Source: Firmicutes bacterium UBA1702
GTDB taxonomy: Bacteria > Bacillota > Clostridia > Peptostreptococcales > Anaerovoracaceae
Assembly (NCBI GenBank): GCA_002320005.1
Contig: DCJK01000019.1
Coordinates: 57,381 to 70,141, forward strand
Length of the DNA stretch: 12,761 nucleotides
Reading direction: 5' to 3'
Made by a program: the position numbers and the translations under genes. Positions 6,477 through 12,761 of this stretch are shown in pieces. The notes below the pieces were generated by a model. The model was not told the origin of the DNA. It saw nothing but the letters and a program-made list of their open reading frames with translations, and did no database searches. The stretch's first letter is position 1; the number at the start of each line of letters is the position of its first letter.

Positions 6477-6485
6477 ATTATACCA
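6477..6485 (-). promoter_or_regulatory. Extended -10 promoter of walJ-rlmH
   Basis: The minus strand reads TGGTATAAT, a perfect extended -10 (TGnTATAAT). There is no strong -35, which extended -10 promoters tolerate. Transcription would start near 6470, about 30 bases before the walJ ATG. This start lies downstream of 6530, which supports the shorter WalJ protein. Confidence 0.6.
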
Positions 6486-6493
6486 CTTTTTCA

Positions 6494-6522
6494 TTGTAAA
6501 ATCATCTAAAATAAGCCATAAT
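6494..6522 (+). promoter_or_regulatory. Sigma-A promoter of the RNase H gene
   Basis: TTGTAA (6494-6499) is separated by 17 bases from CATAAT (6517-6522), a fair match to TTGACA-N17-TATAAT. Transcription would start near 6529, about 24 bases before the RNase H ATG. The element overlaps the footprint expected for polymerase at the divergent walJ promoter. Confidence 0.55.
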
Positions 6523-6538
6523 ATATTCATGATAATTC

Positions 6539-6544
6539 AGGAGG
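6539..6544 (+). promoter_or_regulatory. Shine-Dalgarno site fixing the rnhA start
   Basis: AGGAGG lies 8 bases before the ATG at 6553. The longer frame from 6463 would start upstream of the promoter and add 30 residues unlike any RNase H, so 6553 is taken as the start. Confidence 0.85.
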
Positions 6545-6552
6545 TAATTTCC

Positions 6553-7131
6553 ATGGAAATATTAAGAATATACACCGACGGCGCCTGCTCCGGCAATCAG
6601 GAAAAGAGCAACTTCGGAGGGTGGGGCGCAGTTCTTGAAATGGGTCTTCACCAGAAAGAGCTCTGGGGAGGGCAAGCTGATACCACCAATAACCGCATGG
6701 AACTTACTGCGGTTATTGAAGCCTTTAAGGCTCTTAAAAAAGATGGGCTTACCATTCATGTCTTTTCTGACAGCGCCTATGTGTCCAACTGCTTCAGGGA
6801 AAAATGGTACAAATCCTGGGAAAGCAACAAATGGAGAAATGCCGCTCATAAACCTGTAGAAAATCAGGAACTGTGGAAAGAGCTTCTTGCTCTTGTAAGA
6901 AAAAACGACGTTACATTTTATCGCGTAAAAGGGCATGTAAAGCTTCCTGCCGCATCAGAGGGGGATCTGCCGCAGAGCAGTCAGCTGCAGCAGCTTTACG
7001 AAAAGTTTCTGTCCTGGAACGGTACAGGATTTTCCTACGAAGATTTCATATATATAACTCAGATGAATCACAAAGTGGATGCCCTGGCATGCAGAGGAAT
7101 AAGTGAAGTAAAGAGTCATGTGGCCGAATAA
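6553..7131 (+). CDS. rnhA: Ribonuclease HI with an insertion in the catalytic-His loop
   Basis: This 192-residue enzyme cleaves the RNA strand of RNA-DNA hybrids. The four acidic metal ligands are visible: Asp9 (IYTDGACSGN), Glu50 (NNRMEL), Asp73 (FSDSAYV) and Asp176 (NHKVDALA). The active-site His128 is in RVKGH. In E. coli RNase HI (155 residues) the equivalent His124 and Asp134 are 10 residues apart; here they are 48 apart, because a hydrophilic, aromatic-rich segment is inserted at about 129-171. All catalytic residues are retained, so activity is expected. It is the only plus-strand gene in the window, divergent from walJ and convergent with thiI. Its stop codon forms part of the terminator stem. 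Confidence 0.94.
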   Translation: MEILRIYTDGACSGNQEKSNFGGWGAVLEMGLHQKELWGGQADTTNNRMELTAVIEAFKALKKDGLTIHVFSDSAYVSNCFREKWYKSWESNKWRNAAHKPVENQELWKELLALVRKNDVTFYRVKGHVKLPAASEGDLPQSSQLQQLYEKFLSWNGTGFSYEDFIYITQMNHKVDALACRGISEVKSHVAE

Positions 7132-7171
7132 AAGAAAACAGCAGTTGATTTGCGGCTGCTGTTTTCTTTTA
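7129..7171. terminator. Bidirectional intrinsic terminator between rnhA and thiI
   Basis: Bases 7129-7144 and 7156-7171 are exact reverse complements: a 16-bp stem around an 11-base loop, with CAGCAG/CTGCTG at the loop end and A/T-rich arms. The T-rich arm plus following T-rich bases give a U-tract on the plus strand, and the A-rich arm gives one on the minus strand. It can therefore end both the RNase H and the thiI transcripts. The stem begins in the rnhA stop codon. Confidence 0.88.
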
Positions 7172-7203
7172 TTTCATTTCTGGTCTGCCTGCTAAAGCAG
7201 CTT

Positions 7204-8385
7204 CTAACCTCTTATGTCGATTATTTCCTCGGATTCCACTGCTGCATCTATAAGAGCCTGACAGTCAAGTCTGCTCTCTGACTCAAGAATGCGTTCAAGG
7301 CGAGGCTTTGTTGTAGGATGCTTAGGAAGGAACACCGTACAGCAATCCTCGTAAGGTTCGATGGACTTTTCATACGTACCGATTTCTTTGGCCTTTTCCA
7401 TTATATCTACTTTATCCATGGCAATAAGCGGACGCATAACAGGCTTTGAAACCGATGCATCTGTCACCACCAGAGCTTCTGCTGTCTGGCTTGCAACCTG
7501 CCCCAGATTTTCACCGGTTATCAGCATCATACAGTCGTTTTTTTCTGCTATCTTTTCGGCAATTCTCATCATAAATCTGCGTACCAGAATAGTTGTCTCC
7601 TCTTCAGGACAGTTGGCTACAATCTGCTCCTGGATAGGCAGGAGATTTATCACATGCATTTTAAATCGTCCGCAGTATGATGCAAGTATGCCTGCCAGTT
7701 CCTCAACTTTCTGCTGGGCCCTGGGACTTGTGTACGGATATGAATGGAAATGTACCGCCTCTATGAGCATGCCTCTTTTGGCCATCATCCATGCAGCAAC
7801 AGGGCTGTCAATACCTCCCGAAAGAAGAACCATGCCCTTTCCGTTGGTCCCCAGAGGGAGTCCTCCGAAGCCGGCTACCTTGCCTTCATATATATATGCT
7901 CTGTCATGCCGCACATCCACATGAAGAAGAACATCCGGATTGTGCACATCAACTTTAAGTATTTTACATCCTATTAAAACTTTGGCTCCTATTATTCTGC
8001 CTATTTCAGGTGATTTTACAGGGAAGTTCTTGTCTGCTCTTTTTGCTTCAACCTTGAAGGTCTTCACTCCTCGTTCCTCTATCAGGCCGTTCATATATTT
8101 CACAGCCTCAGCACCTATGGCATTCAGTTCGGGTTCTGCTTCTACAGCTTTGCTTATTGATGCAACTCCGAACACTTTAGATGTCTCCTTGATTATAGCG
8201 TTGATGTCCAGGCTCTTGTCCGCTCTGATAAATATGAGACCCTCCTGGCGCCTTACATCTGTTCCCTTGAATTCTTTAAGATTCCGGCGTATGCGATCCT
8301 GCAGCATTCTTTCAAAATAAGGCTTGTTCATACCCTTCAGGGCTACTTCTCCGCATCTGACTATTAAAATATTTTCTTCGTTCAT
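7204..8385 (-). CDS. thiI: tRNA 4-thiouridine synthase ThiI, short form without rhodanese domain
   Basis: ThiI adenylates U8 of tRNA and inserts sulfur to make 4-thiouridine; in some bacteria it also serves thiamine thiazole synthesis. The 393 residues hold an N-terminal ferredoxin-like domain (about 1-60), a THUMP domain (about 61-165) and the PP-loop ATP-pyrophosphatase domain with SGGIDS (189-194). GENLGQVASQT (291-301) and EDCCTVFLPKHP (346-357) are typical. The C-terminal rhodanese domain of E. coli ThiI is absent, as in B. subtilis. The cysteine desulfurase gene ends 21 bases upstream, matching the nifZ-thiI pair of B. subtilis, where the desulfurase passes sulfur directly to ThiI. AAGGAGA precedes the ATG. 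Confidence 0.96.
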   Translation of the reverse strand: MNEENILIVRCGEVALKGMNKPYFERMLQDRIRRNLKEFKGTDVRRQEGLIFIRADKSLDINAIIKETSKVFGVASISKAVEAEPELNAIGAEAVKYMNGLIEERGVKTFKVEAKRADKNFPVKSPEIGRIIGAKVLIGCKILKVDVHNPDVLLHVDVRHDRAYIYEGKVAGFGGLPLGTNGKGMVLLSGGIDSPVAAWMMAKRGMLIEAVHFHSYPYTSPRAQQKVEELAGILASYCGRFKMHVINLLPIQEQIVANCPEEETTILVRRFMMRIAEKIAEKNDCMMLITGENLGQVASQTAEALVVTDASVSKPVMRPLIAMDKVDIMEKAKEIGTYEKSIEPYEDCCTVFLPKHPTTKPRLERILESESRLDCQALIDAAVESEEIIDIRG

Positions 8386-8406
8386 ATCCGTCTCCTTTGC
8401 AGCTTT

Positions 8407-9585
8407 TTATCTGAAGCTTCCAAGCCGTCTGAATCTTGTAACAGCCTGTTTGACTTTTTCTGTCACATATTCCATTTCTTCTGCAGTGTTGAATTCACTG
8501 AAGCTGAACCGAATTGCTCCTTCTATTTCCTTTGGTTTAAGTCCCATTGCACCCAGTACATGGCTCTGTCCTTTTTTGTTGGATGAGCACGCCGAACCTG
8601 TCGAGACAAAAATCCCGTCCTGTTCAAGGGTGTGAAGGAGAACTTCTCCTCTGGTTCCAAGAAACGAGACATTAAGCACAGACGGTCCTGCCGTATCGTC
8701 TTCAGGGCTGTTTACCATTATTTCCGGAACTTCGGCTTTAATACCCTGAAGCAACGCGGCACGTGCATCCCTCATTTTCCTTGTCCTGTTATCGAAGTTT
8801 TCATGAGAAATTTTTGCAGCACAGCCCATACCTGCTATGCCTACAGTATTTTCAGTACCGGACCGCATATTGCTTTCCTGTCCTCCGCCTATAATATACG
8901 CAGGTATATGCAGACCTTTTTTTACATATAATCCTCCGATTCCCTTAGGTCCGTGGATTTTATGGCCGCTTACGGAAATCATATCGACACCTTTCAGGTT
9001 TCCTTTAACATTCATAGGTATTTTTCCGAAAGCCTGAACAGCATCGGTATGCATGAGTATTCTTGTTCCGTGACTGCGATTAAAACTGTCCTTGAATTCT
9101 GCTATCTCTGAAATCGGCATCACCGTACCGGTCTCATTGTTCAGTGCCATAACCGAAATCAGTATTGTATCCTCCGTTACAGCCTTCTTGAACTGCCGCA
9201 TGTCAAGTCGGCATTTACTGTCAACGCCGATATATTCTACTTTAAAACCTTGGTTTTCAAGTTTTTTTACAGTTTCCAGCACAGCAGGATGCTCTACCGC
9301 CGTTGTTATTATTTTTTTTCCATAATGACGACCGGCTTCCGCAGCCCCCAAAATTGCAGTATTATCAGATTCTGTTCCACATGAAGTGAAGAAGAACTCA
9401 TTTTCCGAAGCACCCATAGCCTCTGCACATGACTTCCGCGCCGCTTTTACGTGGTTTTCAGCAGCTATTCCCAGAGTGTGAAGAGAAGAAGGATTTCCGA
9501 AATCATCGGTCAGAACTTTATTCATAGCTTCTACCGTCTCCGCATATGGTCTGGTAGTTGCACTGTTGTCCAGATAAACAAACAT
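8407..9585 (-). CDS. Cysteine desulfurase (NifS/IscS family, NifZ-like, ThiI partner)
   Basis: This 392-residue PLP enzyme converts cysteine to alanine and carries the sulfur as a persulfide. The N-terminus YLDNSATTRP is typical. His99 (AVEHP) and Asp181 (HTDAVQAFGK) contact the cofactor, Lys209 (SGHKIHGPKG) forms the Schiff base, and Cys333 (STGSACSS) is the persulfide-carrying residue. It lies directly upstream of thiI and away from any visible iscU or sufU, so it most likely serves tRNA thiolation rather than general Fe-S assembly. That assignment comes from context. AGAAAGGAAA precedes the ATG. The MATE gene stops 39 bases upstream, consistent with one operon. Confidence 0.94.
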   Translation of the reverse strand: MFVYLDNSATTRPYAETVEAMNKVLTDDFGNPSSLHTLGIAAENHVKAARKSCAEAMGASENEFFFTSCGTESDNTAILGAAEAGRHYGKKIITTAVEHPAVLETVKKLENQGFKVEYIGVDSKCRLDMRQFKKAVTEDTILISVMALNNETGTVMPISEIAEFKDSFNRSHGTRILMHTDAVQAFGKIPMNVKGNLKGVDMISVSGHKIHGPKGIGGLYVKKGLHIPAYIIGGGQESNMRSGTENTVGIAGMGCAAKISHENFDNRTRKMRDARAALLQGIKAEVPEIMVNSPEDDTAGPSVLNVSFLGTRGEVLLHTLEQDGIFVSTGSACSSNKKGQSHVLGAMGLKPKEIEGAIRFSFSEFNTAEEMEYVTEKVKQAVTRFRRLGSFR

Positions 9586-9624
9586 AATGTTTCCTTTCTA
9601 TATGAATCATTGGGTTTTTAAGTA

Positions 9625-10992
9625 TCACATTCCCGTAAATACATTTACCCATTTCTTGCTGAAATATCTCTGATAACATAAAATCACCTTTGCAAAGTCT
9701 GATATCGCAACAACAGCTATTGCAAAAGGCAGAGAAAGCTGCAGAACTTTTACTGCTATAAGTGCAAGAGGAATCTGCAGGAGCACATTAAATCCCACAT
9801 CTATCAGCATGCAGTACATAGTGTCTCCGCCTGCCCTAAGTATACCGCATATTATAAGATAAGCAAGCATCTTCGGCGTAATTGCCACAGCATACACAAG
9901 CAGTGCTTCCATCAGCAGCCGGGTTGTATGAGGATTAAAATCATATATGTCGGCAACTATTCCCCTTATGGCTATAAGTATCAGCGTCATAACTATATTG
10001 AGGGCCCATGTGACCTTAAGCACCATTGAAGAATATCGGTAGGCCAGTTCTTTTTTGCCTTGTCCGAGAGTCTGCCCCACTATCACCGCTGATGCGTTGC
10101 CCAGACCTGCATAAGCTGTCTGGAAAACATCGGTTACAGTGTTGGCCACCTGAACAATTGCAAGGGCAGTAGGACCTATGTATCCGTATATGGCAAAAAT
10201 TATCGCTACAGATAAAGCCCACATCGCTTCATTTATTATCACCGGTACTGCAGTCTTCATTACTCCGGCAAACAGTTCCCTGGTAAAAGCTCCGAGTTCC
10301 TTCAGAGTAGCTTTGAGAGGGTTGTCCTTTGACGCATATACATATATGAACATGGCGGCACACTCTGCTATTCTGGCCACCAATGTTGCAATTGCTGCTC
10401 CCCTGACGCCCAATTCCGGCATGCCGAGTTTACCGTATATGAGACAGTAATTCAGAAAAATGTTCAGTGATATGGCACATCCATTGACTATTGTCGGAAT
10501 TTTAAGAATGGCCGTTGCTCTGGAATTATATGAAATAACAAATGTAAGCGCGCTGAATATATAAGAAAAGCATGCTATCTTCATATAATCGCTTCCCAAA
10601 GATATTACTTCTGAATCTTCCGTAAACAGCCCTACAAGAACGGGCGATGCAAAGTATGCCAGCAATATTACGGGAACTGTAACAGCCACACATACAACAT
10701 AATCGATACCGAGGATCTTTCTGAGGCTTTTCAGATCTCTGATGCCCCAGTACTGTACCAGATACACCCCTGCACCGCTGAAGATTCCGAAAATAAGGAC
10801 GCTGTAGACAAAATATACCTGATTTGCTGCGCCTACTGCCGCCAGTGCATTTTCAGATATTTTGCCCACCATTATAGTATCCGCCAGATTAAGACCCACT
10901 ACAATTAACTGCTGCAGCATAACCGGCAGTCCGATGGCCAGCATCTGTTTATAAAAATGCTTCTTTTCTGCTGCATTGAGCGTCTCTGTCAC
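9625..10992 (-). CDS. MATE-family multidrug/toxin efflux transporter
   Basis: This is a 455-residue inner-membrane transporter of the MATE superfamily, expected to export cationic drugs or metabolites using a Na+ or H+ gradient. The sequence is a series of about 12 hydrophobic segments in two halves, beginning with a segment at about residues 18-35. NLADTIMVGKIS (35-46) is the family's hallmark first loop. The start chosen is a GTG at 10990-10992 with AGGAGG 7 bases upstream. A longer frame opening at 11085 would run through the RNase Y terminator hairpin and has no Shine-Dalgarno site, so its 31 extra residues are rejected. It is followed after 39 bases by the cysteine desulfurase gene, and co-transcription is likely although no functional link is obvious. 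Substrate is unknown. Confidence 0.93.
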   Translation of the reverse strand: MTETLNAAEKKHFYKQMLAIGLPVMLQQLIVVGLNLADTIMVGKISENALAAVGAANQVYFVYSVLIFGIFSGAGVYLVQYWGIRDLKSLRKILGIDYVVCVAVTVPVILLAYFASPVLVGLFTEDSEVISLGSDYMKIACFSYIFSALTFVISYNSRATAILKIPTIVNGCAISLNIFLNYCLIYGKLGMPELGVRGAAIATLVARIAECAAMFIYVYASKDNPLKATLKELGAFTRELFAGVMKTAVPVIINEAMWALSVAIIFAIYGYIGPTALAIVQVANTVTDVFQTAYAGLGNASAVIVGQTLGQGKKELAYRYSSMVLKVTWALNIVMTLILIAIRGIVADIYDFNPHTTRLLMEALLVYAVAITPKMLAYLIICGILRAGGDTMYCMLIDVGFNVLLQIPLALIAVKVLQLSLPFAIAVVAISDFAKVILCYQRYFSKKWVNVFTGM

Positions 10993-10999
10993 TTCGTCA

Positions 11000-11005
11000 C
11001 CTCCT
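11000..11005 (-). promoter_or_regulatory. Shine-Dalgarno site fixing the GTG start of the MATE gene
   Basis: AGGAGG on the minus strand lies 7 bases before the GTG at 10992. It is the only good ribosome site near the 5' end and lies downstream of the RNase Y terminator. A weak TATACA at 11013-11018 could be a -10 element, but it would leave a leader of only about 14 bases. Confidence 0.8.
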
Positions 11006-11038
11006 TTTTTCTTGTATACTTTGTTTAATCTGTTCTTT

Positions 11039-11073
11039 AAAAAAGGGAACTCCTTCATCACAAAGGAGCTCCC
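11039..11073 (-). terminator. Intrinsic terminator of the RNase Y gene
   Basis: On the minus strand GGGAGCTCCTT (11073-11063) and AAGGAGTTCCC (11055-11045) form an 11-bp stem with one G-U pair and a 7-base loop. Six Ts follow (11044-11039). It begins 16 bases after the RNase Y stop. It separates rny from the MATE-desulfurase-thiI operon. Confidence 0.9.
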
Positions 11074-11088
11074 GAGCAAATTCATTGG

Positions 11089-12633
11089 TTATTTTGCATA
11101 ATCTATAGCTCTTGTTTCTCTTACTACATTTACCTTTATCTGACCCGGATACTCCAGCTCCGACTCGATCTTCTTGGAAATTTCTCTTGCCAGGAATACT
11201 ATTTCCTCATCGTTTACATCTTCCGGCTTTGCGATGATTCTGATTTCGCGGCCTGCCTGAATGGCAAAAGACTTCTCAACACCCGGAGTTGTATTTGCAA
11301 TCTCTTCCAGTTTTTCCAGTCTCTTAATGTAGGCATCCAGAGTTTCTCTCCTTGCTCCCGGTCTGGCAGCTGAAAGAGCATCCGCTGCTGCAATAAGTAC
11401 AGCCTCCATACTCTTTGGCTCATAGTCTCCGTGGTGAGCTGCCATGCCGTTGATGACCGCATCAGACTCCTTGTATTTTTTAAGTACATCTATGCCGATA
11501 TCTACATGTGTGCCTTCAACCTCGTGATCCAGCGCCTTGCCTATATCGTGAAGGAGACCCGCTCTTTTGGCCAGCTTGATATCCAGTCCCAGTTCACCTG
11601 CCATAAGTCCTGCCAGATGGGCAACCTCTACGGAATGCTTCAGAACATTCTGTCCGTAAGACGTTCTGTATTTAAGTCTTCCCAGAAGTTTTATCAGTTC
11701 AGGATGAAGATTGTGAATTCCCACTTCGAAAGCTGCCTGTTCACCTTCTTCTTTTATTGTTGCATTGACTTCTCTCTCGGCTTTTTCCACCATCTCCTCG
11801 ATTCTTGCCGGATGAATTCTGCCATCAACTATAAGCTTCTCAAGGGCAATCCTTGCAATTTCTCTTCTGACAGGATCGAAACCGGAAAGAATCACGGCTT
11901 CAGGCGTATCATCAATTATAAGATCAACACCCGTAAGAGTCTCGATTGCTCTGATGTTTCTTCCTTCACGCCCGATTATTCTGCCTTTCATCTCATCATT
12001 AGGCAGAGCTACAACAGACACGGTGCTTTCGGCCACATGGTCTGCAGCACATCTCTGAATTGCATTGGTTATGATGTATTTTGCCTTCTTGTCCGCCTCT
12101 TCCTTGGCTTTTGACTCGATATCCTTTATCATGACCGATGCATCATGGCGTACTTCTTTTTCGATGCTGGAAAGCAGTATTGCTTTTGCTTCGTCAATTG
12201 TATATCCCGATATTCTCTCCAGTTCTTCAAGCTGCTTTGATATTACTTTGTCCAGGTCCTTCTGTTTATTTACAATAGCCTGCTCTTTCTGTGTAATGCT
12301 TTCTTCTTTTCTCTCAATGTTTTCCAGTTTTCTGTCTATAGACTCTTCCTTCTGGATAAGTCTGCGTTCAGAACGTTGTATTTCTGCTCGTCTTTCTCTT
12401 GCCTCTCTCTCGGCGTCGCTTCTGAGTCTGTGTGCCTCTTCCTTTGCTTCGAGGATAGCTTCTTTTTTCATCGTCTCGGACTTATTTTCGGCGTCAAGTA
12501 TAAGGTTCTTTGCCTTCTGTTCTGCACTTCCTATAGCCTTTTCACCGACATTTTTTCTGTAAATATATCCGATTAACGCACCTACAGCAAGTCCGCAGGC
12601 TGCGATAATAATTTTTACAACGATTGGAGCCAT
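11089..12633 (-). CDS. rny: Ribonuclease Y (membrane-anchored endoribonuclease)
   Basis: RNase Y starts the decay of many mRNAs in Firmicutes and is held at the membrane. The 514 residues contain one N-terminal transmembrane helix (about 4-25) and a long charged coiled coil (about 30-150). A KH RNA-binding domain follows, with GRIIGREGRNIRAIE (217-231), then a catalytic HD domain with His333 and the HD pair His362-Asp363 (LLHDIGKALDHE), ending in a conserved C-terminal domain. Length matches the family (about 520). The start is the ATG at 12631-12633 with AGGAGG 7 bases upstream. A longer frame from 12669 would add 12 residues and begin at about the predicted transcription start. The gene stands alone between its own promoter and terminator. 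Confidence 0.97.
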   Translation of the reverse strand: MAPIVVKIIIAACGLAVGALIGYIYRKNVGEKAIGSAEQKAKNLILDAENKSETMKKEAILEAKEEAHRLRSDAEREARERRAEIQRSERRLIQKEESIDRKLENIERKEESITQKEQAIVNKQKDLDKVISKQLEELERISGYTIDEAKAILLSSIEKEVRHDASVMIKDIESKAKEEADKKAKYIITNAIQRCAADHVAESTVSVVALPNDEMKGRIIGREGRNIRAIETLTGVDLIIDDTPEAVILSGFDPVRREIARIALEKLIVDGRIHPARIEEMVEKAEREVNATIKEEGEQAAFEVGIHNLHPELIKLLGRLKYRTSYGQNVLKHSVEVAHLAGLMAGELGLDIKLAKRAGLLHDIGKALDHEVEGTHVDIGIDVLKKYKESDAVINGMAAHHGDYEPKSMEAVLIAAADALSAARPGARRETLDAYIKRLEKLEEIANTTPGVEKSFAIQAGREIRIIAKPEDVNDEEIVFLAREISKKIESELEYPGQIKVNVVRETRAIDYAK

Positions 12634-12640
12634 TACAACA

Positions 12641-12646
12641 CCTCCT
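12641..12646 (-). promoter_or_regulatory. Shine-Dalgarno site fixing the rny start
   Basis: AAGGAGG on the minus strand, with AGGAGG at these bases, lies 7 bases before the ATG at 12633. It places the membrane helix at the extreme N-terminus, as in other RNase Y proteins. Confidence 0.85.
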
Positions 12647-12673
12647 TTATTCAGTTTATATTCATACAAAGTT

Positions 12674-12702
12674 ATTATATCTCAAAACCCTTCCGTTGTA
12701 AA
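12674..12702 (-). promoter_or_regulatory. Sigma-A promoter of rny
   Basis: On the minus strand TTTACA (12702-12697) and TATAAT (12679-12674) are 17 bases apart, 11 of 12 consensus bases. Transcription would start near 12667, giving a leader of about 34 bases. Confidence 0.75.
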
Positions 12703-12726
12703 TAATACTTTTTTAAATGCAATTTT

Positions 12727-12746
12727 AAATCTCCTATCGGGAGTTT
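12727..12746 (-). terminator. Weak stem-loop upstream of rny, possibly ending the preceding gene
   Basis: CTCC (12731-12734) pairs with GGAG (12740-12743) around a 5-base loop, and flanking A/T bases extend the stem with one bulge. On the minus strand it is followed by TTTAAAATT rather than a clean U-run. It could be the terminator of a gene lying beyond the right edge. Confidence 0.3.
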
Positions 12747-12761
12747 GACAGTTGAATCAGA

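Noticed and set aside
6441..6530. N-terminal extensions of WalJ (from 6530) and RNase H (from 6463)
   Set aside because: Both extended frames start upstream of the predicted transcription starts, overlap each other across the divergent promoters, and add residues not seen in either family.
9586..9624. Riboswitch (TPP, T-box or SAM) controlling desulfurase-thiI
   Set aside because: The gap is only 39 bases, too short for any of these, and no conserved riboswitch core is seen.
11431..12114. Plus-strand open frame of 227 codons opposite rny
   Set aside because: It lies wholly antisense to the conserved KH/HD part of RNase Y, has no ribosome site of note, and its Ser/Phe/Cys-rich translation resembles no family. 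It is a shadow frame.

Overview
This is an ordinary-looking stretch of core chromosome from an anaerobic, spore-forming member of the Firmicutes, class Clostridia. Two things point there: a complete spoIIAA-spoIIAB-sigF sporulation operon, and an acyl-CoA dehydrogenase/Etf operon of the electron-bifurcating type. The ferredoxin-fused EtfA and the moderate GC content would fit a Eubacteriales family XIII (Anaerovoracaceae)-like lineage, but that placement is a guess. There are thirteen protein genes. Twelve are on the minus strand and one, an RNase H gene, is on the plus strand. I see no mobile element, CRISPR array, tRNA, rRNA or riboswitch, and no gene-free stretch longer than about 230 bases.

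Layout, left to right. (1) 85-3370: operon bcd-etfB-etfA (transcribed right to left), encoding an acyl-CoA dehydrogenase and an electron-transfer flavoprotein whose alpha subunit carries an N-terminal 2[4Fe-4S] ferredoxin domain. (2) 3371-3602: AT-rich promoter region of bcd with several small palindromes. (3) 3603-5028: spoIIAA-spoIIAB-sigF, the switch that activates the forespore sigma factor, with a sigma-H-like promoter upstream. (4) 5136-6440: walJ-like metallo-hydrolase gene followed by rlmH. (5) 6441-6552: divergent promoter region. (6) 6553-7131: RNase HI on the plus strand, with an unusual insertion in the catalytic-His loop. It ends in a bidirectional terminator shared with the convergent thiI operon. 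(7) 7204-10992: operon MATE transporter - cysteine desulfurase - thiI. (8) 11039-12633: RNase Y with its own sigma-A promoter and terminator.

How the genes work together. Bcd and EtfAB should form one enoyl-CoA-reducing complex that couples NADH oxidation to ferredoxin reduction. SpoIIAA, SpoIIAB and sigma-F form the partner-switching module that starts forespore gene expression. The cysteine desulfurase supplies persulfide sulfur to ThiI for 4-thiouridine in tRNA. RlmH, RNase HI and RNase Y are RNA-modification and nucleic-acid turnover enzymes. Four genes (walJ, rnhA, the MATE gene, rny) are best started downstream of the first in-frame Met, as shown by Shine-Dalgarno sites and by promoters or a terminator lying inside the longer reading frames.

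I found no clearly new system. The points most worth a second look are the CarE-like ferredoxin-EtfA fusion, a sigma-F lacking its N-terminal segment, the insertion in RNase HI, and the palindromes upstream of bcd.
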